Positions 1 through 6,004 of a stretch of DNA of 10,453 bases are shown here, in pieces. Every line of letters begins with the position of its first letter. Position 1 is the first letter of the stretch. The notes below the pieces were generated by a model that was given only the letters and a program-made list of their open reading frames with translations, had not been told where the DNA came from and did not search any database. Source of the DNA: Berkiella sp964502705 (GTDB lineage Bacteria; Pseudomonadota; Gammaproteobacteria; Berkiellales; Berkiellaceae); the NCBI GenBank assembly GCA_964502705.1, contig CAZCXZ010000118.1, positions 1 to 10,453 of the forward strand, given 5' to 3'. Made by a program: the position numbers and the translations under genes.

Positions 1-48
1 GGTAATTAAAATGAAACATGTTTTTAAAATATTTTTTTGCATAGTTGC

Positions 49-1197
49 CTACCTTGGCAGGTTTTTTTGTTGGGATTGTATAGCCACTAGCATACCGAAA
101 GCTGTCATCCACGTCATCAGGGACGTACCCCCATAACTGATGAGTGGCAAAGGGCAGCCTACAACGGGCAGTAAGCCACTGACCATACCAATGTTAATAA
201 AGAAGCAAATAAAGAAACCAAAGATGATCCCACCAATCATTAAACGATTAAAGGTATCCGTATTTTGGATCATCATAATAATGCCGCGCAAAATCACGCC
301 AAAATACAAAACGCAGAGTATCGATGCACCAATAAATCCAAATTCTTCTCCCAATACACTAAAAATGAAGTCAGTGGTTCTTTCGGGTAAGAAATTTAGC
401 TGAGATTGAGTACCATGGCACCAACCTTTGCCATATAAGCCACCGGAACCGATAGCAATTTTAGATTGAATAATATGGTAACCACTTCCCAATGGATCAC
501 GTTCGGGGTTTAAAAACGTGAGAACACGTTCTCGTTGATAATCATGCAGCTTCCACCATAGCAAGGGCAGCGTTGCCAAACCGGCAGCCCCCAGCTTAAG
601 AATAAAGCTCCAACGAATACCGGCAAAGAACAACACACCAAATCCTGTTGCTATCACAAGGAGCCCGGTGCCCAAATCCGGTTGCTTAATAATCAGTAAA
701 CCTGGAACCATGATAATCGCTAAGCTGATGAGCAAAGGAGTGCGGCTTAATGGTAAGGTTTTATTATCAAGGTAATAGGCTAGCATCAATGGCGTGATGA
801 GTTTCATGAACTCTGAAGGTTGGAAGCGAAATCCACCTAAGTTAACCCAACGCTGAGCGCCTTTACTACTGGTACCCAACGCCAGTACCACCAATAACAT
901 TAAAATGCCTGCCCCATATAAAATCGGGGCCCATTGTTTAAATGTCTTGGGTGAAAATTGCGCAATCGCAATAAAGATGACAAAGCTCAATCCTAAATGG
1001 AGGCCATGACGTATCAGAATACTGGTTTTTTGGCCGCTGGCACTATAGAGCAATCCGAAGCTCATCGCGAGTAACAGGCCGATCAGTAAGATCAAGCTAT
1101 GATCCCAATGGAGTGAATAGAGTGTCCTAATACCTGGCAGGTTCTGCCAACTAGGGCGATTAAGCCGCAGGGACGGTGACTTCTTCAGACTCAACAT
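49..1197 (-). CDS. mrdB: RodA (MrdB), SEDS-family peptidoglycan glycosyltransferase
   Basis: Inner-membrane protein that polymerises lipid II into glycan strands for lateral-wall growth, working as a complex with PBP2. At 382 aa it is close to the usual RodA length (about 370). Multiple hydrophobic segments start near residue 34. The family signature is visible near the C-terminus: GLLPVVGCPLPLISYGGTS (residues 341-359), with a Cys where Val is common. The segment LPERTTDFIFS (270-280) includes Asp276, which matches the catalytic Asp of SEDS enzymes, and KQPDLGT lies at 171-177. The N-terminal 30 residues are a polar extension. The start ATG lies inside the end of mrdA (38-bp overlap) and has only a weak ribosome binding site, so translation is probably coupled to mrdA. 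Identification is secure; the exact start is less so. Confidence 0.95.
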   Translation of the reverse strand: MLSLKKSPSLRLNRPSWQNLPGIRTLYSLHWDHSLILLIGLLLAMSFGLLYSASGQKTSILIRHGLHLGLSFVIFIAIAQFSPKTFKQWAPILYGAGILMLLVVLALGTSSKGAQRWVNLGGFRFQPSEFMKLITPLMLAYYLDNKTLPLSRTPLLISLAIIMVPGLLIIKQPDLGTGLLVIATGFGVLFFAGIRWSFILKLGAAGLATLPLLWWKLHDYQRERVLTFLNPERDPLGSGYHIIQSKIAIGSGGLYGKGWCHGTQSQLNFLPERTTDFIFSVLGEEFGFIGASILCVLYFGVILRGIIMMIQNTDTFNRLMIGGIIFGFFICFFINIGMVSGLLPVVGCPLPLISYGGTSLMTWMTAFGMLVAIQSQQKNLPR

Positions 1198-3001
1198 GTG
1201 CTTCTGGTTCCATTAAATAAGCTTCAATCACTTGTCTTGCAACAACTGCGCTCGCTTTTTGGTTTTCTAAAATAACAGCAACCGCGATTTTGGGTTCATC
1301 AACGGGTGCAAAACCAATAAACAGCGAGTGATCTCGTAAATGTTTTTCTACTTTATCGTGTTCATATTTTTCATTTTGTTTGATCCCAAAAACTTGGGCA
1401 GTACCGGTTTTGCCAGCTGCAGGAATGGTAAATCCTGAGAAATGGCGATAAGCCGTGCCCTTGGGATGCGAAACAACTTGCCGCATCGGTTCAATAATGG
1501 TTGACCAATGGTTAGGATTATCAAGCTTGAGTGGCGCTAATTTGCTAAGCGCCATATCTTTATTAAAATGGGGGCGGTAAGCTTCACCACGGTTGGCTAT
1601 GTAAGCTGCGACCACCGATAATTGTAACGGTGTTGCTAAGATATAACCTTGACCAATGCCGGTAATAATCGTTTCGCCTGGATACCAAACGGTACCCAAT
1701 GCTTTTTTCTTCCAAGCGTTTGAAGGTACTAAGCCTTTTTGCTCTCCCGGCAAATCGACACCGGTTGCTTTGCCTAATCCAACTCGTGTAAACCACGTAG
1801 CAAGTTGTGCAATCCCTAGCTTTTCAGCGAGCGTATAATAATAGATGTCGCAAGACTCACGAATCGATTTTTCCAGATCGGTCCAACCATGACCGTGCTT
1901 TACCCAATCTCGGTATAAGCGTCCTTGACCACCCAGTTGGTAAAATCCGGGATCAAATAATTTATGATTAATATCAACCTTACCCGTCGCGACACCCGCT
2001 AACCCTACAATCGGTTTAATGGTAGAAGCAGGAGGATATTGCCCTTGAATAGCGCGATTAAAAAGTGGGCGACTAGGCGCTGAACGCAATGCATTATATG
2101 AAGCGTTATCAATGCCGCGCACAAAGTGATTAGGATCAAAACTTGGCGCGCTCACCATGGCTAAGATTTCGCCATTTTTGGGGTCAATTGCAACGACGGC
2201 GCCACGGTTTTCACCCATGGCTTTTGCAATAGCAATTTGCAAATCAATATCGATAGATAAATGTAGATCTGTTCCGGCTGTGGCAGGGAACGTTGAGAGT
2301 GCGCGGACTTCACGGCCCAATACATCCGTTTCCATTTGTTGGATGCCAGGTGTGCCCTGTAATTGGTTTTCATAAAATTTTTCTAGCCCAATCTTACCGA
2401 GCTGATAAGTGCCACCATATCGCTTTTTATCGAGTTTACTCAGCTCTTCTTTGTTGGCTTCGCTCACATATCCCAAAATATGCGCTAGCAATGAACCATA
2501 CGGATAATCGCGGATCAAATCGACTTGCAGGAAAAATCCTGGAAAACGATATTGGTTCACCGCAAAAGTGCTGACTTCTTCTTCGGTTAATTTAAGTTTT
2601 ATGTATTGGCGTTGATGAGAGGGGCTTTCTTTGATTTTTTCTAATAGTGTTTCTTTTTGTTCGCTTTCGATGGGAATGAGCTGGTTCAATTCTTCGATTG
2701 TCTTATCAAGATCGGCAACTTGCTCTGGGATCACGGCGAGATGGAAAGCGGGCACATTTCTAGCCAGGAGTTTACCATTACGATCAAAAATTAAACCACG
2801 GGTAGGCGCAATGGGCACTAAACGTAATTGGTTACGCTCCGAAAGCATGGCATATTTTTGGTGATCGGTAATTTGCAAGTAAGCAATACGTGACAGTAAA
2901 ACTAAAATCATCACCGCAATAATGCCTATCCCGACGATTGCCCGCTGGGTATAAAGACGCTTTTCTTGAAAACGCGGTTGCAAGCGCTGATGTTTGTACA
3001 T
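1160..3001 (-). CDS. mrdA: Penicillin-binding protein 2 (MrdA), peptidoglycan D,D-transpeptidase
   Basis: Class B PBP that cross-links glycan strands made by RodA during cell elongation; it is a beta-lactam target in the periplasm, anchored in the inner membrane. It is 613 aa, near the usual length for PBP2. A single transmembrane segment lies at about 21-43. The PBP dimer (pedestal) region follows with the conserved stretch APTRGLIFDRNGKLLA (65-80). The transpeptidase domain has all three active-site motifs in order: STIK (Ser326-Lys329), SCD (383-385, the PBP2 form of SxN) and KTG (531-533). The C-terminus is an acidic tail. The ATG start has no clear Shine-Dalgarno sequence. It is transcribed ahead of rodA and behind a small membrane-protein gene, 46 bp upstream. 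Confidence 0.96.
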   Translation of the reverse strand: MYKHQRLQPRFQEKRLYTQRAIVGIGIIAVMILVLLSRIAYLQITDHQKYAMLSERNQLRLVPIAPTRGLIFDRNGKLLARNVPAFHLAVIPEQVADLDKTIEELNQLIPIESEQKETLLEKIKESPSHQRQYIKLKLTEEEVSTFAVNQYRFPGFFLQVDLIRDYPYGSLLAHILGYVSEANKEELSKLDKKRYGGTYQLGKIGLEKFYENQLQGTPGIQQMETDVLGREVRALSTFPATAGTDLHLSIDIDLQIAIAKAMGENRGAVVAIDPKNGEILAMVSAPSFDPNHFVRGIDNASYNALRSAPSRPLFNRAIQGQYPPASTIKPIVGLAGVATGKVDINHKLFDPGFYQLGGQGRLYRDWVKHGHGWTDLEKSIRESCDIYYYTLAEKLGIAQLATWFTRVGLGKATGVDLPGEQKGLVPSNAWKKKALGTVWYPGETIITGIGQGYILATPLQLSVVAAYIANRGEAYRPHFNKDMALSKLAPLKLDNPNHWSTIIEPMRQVVSHPKGTAYRHFSGFTIPAAGKTGTAQVFGIKQNEKYEHDKVEKHLRDHSLFIGFAPVDEPKIAVAVILENQKASAVVARQVIEAYLMEPEAHVESEEVTVPAA

Positions 3002-3047
3002 TATTTAGTTTTTTAACATATTAATTTAGTTGAGTGTTGCGTATATC

Positions 3048-3434
3048 TTAACACGAAGGGTGGGGTTTGGTGCGATAGTCATAATCTGAGATTTTCGAGG
3101 AAGTTTGCAGAGAACTTGGGGGTTTTTGCGCTTTCTGCTGAATAACCAACCAGACTCTCTGAAGTTCTTTGGCGGGATTATCGCCGGGTTCAAAATGCAG
3201 CGTCTGCTTATGAGTTTGATTTACTGTTACCGTTTTAGGGACAAGCGCAGGACTAACGGGAAGCTTAGCGGGCGTTGATGGCAGTTGGCGTAGCGTTGTC
3301 ACTAAAATGGATAAATAATTCAACGCGCCCACAATAAACAAAAAAGTCGCCATGGCAGTAGAGGAGGTTAAATAAAATCCTAGCAGGGCCAGTGCGATTA
3401 CTGCTTTGCGTCTAGGGTGCTCAAAGGTGATCAT
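3048..3434 (-). CDS. Small hypothetical membrane protein, first gene of the mrdA-mrdB operon
   Basis: I do not recognise this 128-aa protein. The first 10 residues are basic (MITFEHPRRK) and are followed by a hydrophobic stretch from about 11 to 46 that could be one long or two short membrane segments. A Pro-rich linker (about 50-67) and a polar C-terminal half (Gln, Lys and Ser rich, ending HPSC) follow. A strong promoter candidate lies 34 bp upstream, and the ATG is preceded by a modest AAAGA-like ribosome site. It sits 46 bp ahead of mrdA on the same strand, so it is probably cotranscribed with the elongation genes; in E. coli the gene upstream of mrdA is rlmH, which this is not. A link to cell-wall synthesis is inference from position only. 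Confidence 0.7.
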   Translation of the reverse strand: MITFEHPRRKAVIALALLGFYLTSSTAMATFLFIVGALNYLSILVTTLRQLPSTPAKLPVSPALVPKTVTVNQTHKQTLHFEPGDNPAKELQRVWLVIQQKAQKPPSSLQTSSKISDYDYRTKPHPSC

Positions 3435-3467
3435 TAATCTTTAGTCAACTAAAATAAATTTAGGCAC

Positions 3468-3496
3468 ATATTAAATAATGAGTAATTTTTTGTCAA
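3468..3496 (-). promoter_or_regulatory. Sigma70-type promoter for the 128-aa gene/mrdA/mrdB operon
   Basis: On the minus strand a perfect -35 box TTGACA (3496-3491) is followed by a 17-bp AT-rich spacer and TAATAT (3473-3468, four of six matches to TATAAT). The predicted transcript start is near 3461, giving a leader of about 27 nt before the ATG at 3434. No other equally good promoter was seen between this point and mrdA. Confidence 0.65.
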
Positions 3497-3616
3497 TTGG
3501 ATAGCAAAATATTCCACTTTTGCATCATCCTGTTCTTTTATGGTATCAACACAGAAGTTGAGTCAAAAATATTTACAACCAATGCTTTAGTTAACTAATC
3601 TAATCCCGAGGTTTTC

Positions 3617-4210
3617 ATGAAGAAAATAATCGTTGCGGTATCCCTTTTGGGTTGGTTAGCCGTTGCGAATGCCGCAGAAGATAAAAAACTCGTTGTGATT
3701 GGTGAAGATCCAGGACCGGTTTATACCCAAATTGTTACGCAATGGGTGCAGGCGACTAATTTCGCTAAGAATGCGAGTGATCTCGCAGTCGCTAAATTGA
3801 AATTAGATATGGAAAAAGATCCCAAGCTCAAGAAGGTGTTAACACCCGCTTTAATTGCTGATCTAGAGCAATTTTTTTATGAATTGTTTGCGTCAAGAGA
3901 AACCACCACCGAATTGGCCAAACTCTATGCACAGTATTTTACGTTAGATGAAATGAATGAGCTGGTGAAGTTTTATAAAACCCCATTAGGCGTAAAACTG
4001 ATTAAATCCAATTCTGAATTAACCATCAAAAGCCAACAAATTGGTGCCAATTTATTTAAGAAGCACGAAAATGATTACATTAAAGTGTTAGCAAAATATT
4101 TAGCGCCAGAAGCAGAAAAAGCGAAGGCTGCTGCGACGTCGCCTAAAGCAACGACAGAGCCAAAAACGGCAACAGAGCCAAAGCCTGCTTTGCCAGAAAA
4201 GAAACCTTAA
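3617..4210 (+). CDS. Exported DUF2059-domain protein
   Basis: This is a 197-aa protein with a clear Sec signal peptide: MKK, a hydrophobic core (4-17) and an AVANA-A cleavage region around residues 19-20, so it is probably periplasmic. Residues about 85-150 match the alpha-helical DUF2059 pattern, with the helix containing LAKLYAQYFTLDEMNELVKF followed by YKTPLGVKLI. The function of this family is not established. The C-terminal 35 residues are low complexity, rich in Ala, Lys, Pro and Thr, with a TEPKTA-type repeat visible in DNA as the 11-mer acagagccaaa at 4154 and 4172. The ATG has a good ribosome site (GAGG, 5 nt away). It stands alone, divergent from the mrdA operon, and ends at a strong terminator. 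Confidence 0.85.
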   Translation: MKKIIVAVSLLGWLAVANAAEDKKLVVIGEDPGPVYTQIVTQWVQATNFAKNASDLAVAKLKLDMEKDPKLKKVLTPALIADLEQFFYELFASRETTTELAKLYAQYFTLDEMNELVKFYKTPLGVKLIKSNSELTIKSQQIGANLFKKHENDYIKVLAKYLAPEAEKAKAAATSPKATTEPKTATEPKPALPEKKP

Positions 4211-4230
4211 GGCACACCGCTTAGATCTGC

Positions 4231-4267
4231 AAAGGGCTATCAGGTTACTGATAGCCCTTTTGTTTTT
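4231..4267 (+). terminator. Rho-independent terminator after the DUF2059 gene
   Basis: A perfect 13-bp inverted repeat (4231-4243 with 4248-4260; core GGGCTATCAG/CTGATAGCCC) has a 4-nt GTTA loop and is followed by TGTTTTT. It begins 21 bp after the DUF2059 stop codon. The convergent fic gene ends at 4271, so the hairpin may also help end its transcript, although the U-tract on that side is weak. Confidence 0.92.
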
Positions 4268-4270
4268 GCG

Positions 4271-5761
4271 TTAAGTAAAATCTGACAAAGTTAATGAGCG
4301 TAATGCTCGATTAAAGATCGGTATTCCTTCATCAGGTGTTTTATCAGCATGATCCGTTTCTAGTTTGTGTCGCGCATCCCCGTAGTCCAGCCAAGGAACT
4401 GTTTCGACATAAGCTTGTGCTTGATCAAGGACTTTGCAGTAGGTTGTAAAATATTGATCACGGCTCGCTAGTCGTAGACCATTAAGGTAATTATCTCGAT
4501 AAACTGTCGGTATAATAATTTTATAACGCTGGTCTCTAACCAATTCAGCATTCATCATAATTCGTGATAGCCTGCCATTTCCATCACTAAATGGATGCAC
4601 TTCACTAACAACAAAATGTATATAAAGCGCCTTGGAAAGTCCATCCGGCAGCAGTTTATAATATTCAAATGATTGACATAATGTTCCAATCACATCTTCT
4701 GGTTCGACGAAAAGGGTATTGCCAGCTTTATTATTATAATTTTTAAATTCACCAGGCATTTTTTCGGGTCGTTCTTTCATGAGATAAGCATGTCGTCGCT
4801 TTAGAATATCTAAAAATTCAGTTGCATTTTGTGGCGTTATGTCCATTTCAGATGGATCATTAGTTAAACGAAAATTGGCTAAAATATCATGGCTATCAGC
4901 ATGGCGATTGTTTATTTCCTTTCCAGAAAATACAATGTCTTCTGCCTCGTCAATCGCAAATTCGGTGCCCTCAATAAAATTTGAAAAATAAGATTCAAAA
5001 AAGGAAAGATTTTTTAACGATACGGTATTAAACGGGTAGGTTCTTTCTTTAAAATTGCATTTTTTCAAGTATAAGTAGAGTTTTTCAAATAGAGTTAATC
5101 TTTTATTATCATAGGGTTCTTTTTTAGCAACAGCGATTGCATAAGGCGATGTTAAAATAGATTCAGCATTAGTTACTAACATTGAACTGATTATTTGATT
5201 TAATTTAATATATTCTTTTTCATACCCTAATGCTTTTGATATTTCCTTCGCTTGGTCTCGGAGTTGATTTAAAAAATGCTCGCCATGATATCGCATTTCC
5301 TTAGCAAGGATATTTTCGATGCCTTCCTCTCCAATAGTTTTAAGTCCTTTATTGACACCTCTAACACTAGTTAAATTTTCTAATAGCAACCGAGGCAAAG
5401 TGCTGCGAGCAAGGTTGGGAATGATTTGCTCAAAATAGGAATCGTTGTTTCCTTTTAGTACTTTAATAATAAGGCCCGGCAACTTTATTGTTTTTGCATA
5501 AGAACTTGTAACAAAAACAATATAATCATCATCATTGTAGTAAGCGGGTTTTAAATCAAAGGCTGTTCTAAAGCTAATAATGCCTTTAGGCACAATATAT
5601 GAAACTACTTGCATCCATTTTTCGCGAACGAGGGCATTCAGTGGTGATTGTAAATCATCTGAGTAGATGCCTTGATACAGGCGCTGAAGCTTTTTTTGTT
5701 GGAATAGGTTAGATAACCGCTGTGCTTCCTTTTTACTTGTTGAAAAATACAGCTTTCCCAT
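4271..5761 (-). CDS. Fic-domain AMP-transferase with N-terminal AbiEi-like winged-helix domain
   Basis: The Fic core motif is complete: HPFSDGNGRLSR (His389-Arg400), matching HxFx(D/E)GNGRxxR, so the catalytic His, Mg-binding Asp393 and phosphate-binding residues are all present. Fic enzymes usually transfer AMP from ATP to a hydroxyl of a target protein. Upstream, SNFIEG (260-265) fits the inhibitory helix motif (S/T)xxxE(G/N), placing it among Fic proteins with an intramolecular inhibitory Glu (Glu264). A flap-like strand precedes the core (about 347-356). The first 100 residues resemble the AbiEi antitoxin winged-helix region: LFQQKKLQRLYQGIYSDD (19-36), then a PKGIISFRTAFDL segment (58-70). 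Such domains bind DNA and repress their own promoter. ATG start with AGGG 6 nt upstream. No partner gene is adjacent. The target protein is unknown. Confidence 0.88.
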   Translation of the reverse strand: MGKLYFSTSKKEAQRLSNLFQQKKLQRLYQGIYSDDLQSPLNALVREKWMQVVSYIVPKGIISFRTAFDLKPAYYNDDDYIVFVTSSYAKTIKLPGLIIKVLKGNNDSYFEQIIPNLARSTLPRLLLENLTSVRGVNKGLKTIGEEGIENILAKEMRYHGEHFLNQLRDQAKEISKALGYEKEYIKLNQIISSMLVTNAESILTSPYAIAVAKKEPYDNKRLTLFEKLYLYLKKCNFKERTYPFNTVSLKNLSFFESYFSNFIEGTEFAIDEAEDIVFSGKEINNRHADSHDILANFRLTNDPSEMDITPQNATEFLDILKRRHAYLMKERPEKMPGEFKNYNNKAGNTLFVEPEDVIGTLCQSFEYYKLLPDGLSKALYIHFVVSEVHPFSDGNGRLSRIMMNAELVRDQRYKIIIPTVYRDNYLNGLRLASRDQYFTTYCKVLDQAQAYVETVPWLDYGDARHKLETDHADKTPDEGIPIFNRALRSLTLSDFT

Positions 5762-5769
5762 AAATAACC

Positions 5770-5880
5770 CTGAATTCTAGAATATTATAGTGATATAGTA
5801 TTCGAATTATAGAATATTAACAATTATTAAATCGAATTATAGAATATTAATTTATGATATTTCGAATTCTAGAGCTTTAA
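5770..5880. repeat. Four-copy 19-bp repeat array, probable operator of the Fic gene
   Basis: Copies lie at 5770-5788, 5802-5820, 5832-5850 and 5862-5880. The middle two are identical, TCGAATTATAGAATATTAA. The first matches except at its ends and one internal base (ATTCTAG for ATTATAG). The fourth keeps the left half and diverges after TCTAGAG. Start-to-start distances are 32, 30 and 30 bp, about three helical turns, so bound proteins would sit on one face of the DNA. Each copy contains a dyad core (ATTCTAGAAT, perfect in copy 1). The sequences between copies are short (11-13 bp) and AT-rich. The first copy ends 9 bp from the fic start codon. Confidence 0.8.
5795..5823 (-). promoter_or_regulatory. 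Candidate fic promoter wrapped around repeat copy 2
   Basis: On the minus strand TTGTTA (5823-5818; four of six) and TACTAT (5800-5795; four of six) are separated by exactly 17 bp. Repeat copy 2 (5802-5820) fills the spacer, so a protein bound there would block RNA polymerase. The predicted start, near 5788, falls in repeat copy 1. The region is very AT-rich, and each repeat also contains TATAAT on this strand, so other promoters are possible. Confidence 0.4.
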
Positions 5881-5901
5881 TTAAGGGTGCATATGCTCAT
5901 T

Positions 5902-5929
5902 TTGCCAGATTTATTATTAGTGATAATAT
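5902..5929 (+). promoter_or_regulatory. Candidate promoter for the esterase-like gene
   Basis: TTGCCA (5902-5907, five of six matches to TTGACA), a 16-bp spacer and TAATAT (5924-5929). The start would be near 5936, leaving a leader of roughly 70 nt before the GTG. It lies just outside the repeat array, whose nearest copy ends at 5880. Moderate support only, because the region is AT-rich. Confidence 0.4.
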
Positions 5930-6004
5930 TGTAAATTGTTTAACTAACATAAGATTGTGGCTTTTGCTATTTAATGATACTGAAAACCCAGATAAGGCTA
6001 TATC

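Noticed and set aside
1..48. Possible start of a further minus-strand gene (ATG at 19-17) downstream of rodA
   Set aside because: Only six codons are visible, there is no Shine-Dalgarno sequence, and the stretch is simply AT-rich.
1584..2864. Several short open frames on either strand inside mrdA
   Set aside because: They are shadows of the mrdA reading frame, without recognisable domains or ribosome sites; mrdA itself is intact with all active-site motifs.
4271..5761. Fic protein as a secreted host-directed effector like AnkX
   Set aside because: It lacks ankyrin repeats or other eukaryotic-type modules, and has a DNA-binding-like N-terminus with an operator-like array upstream, which points to action inside the bacterium.
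5770..5880. Repeat array read as a short CRISPR
   Set aside because: Only four units, 11-13 bp AT-rich intervals that are too short for spacers, no cas genes, and placement over a promoter fits an operator array better.
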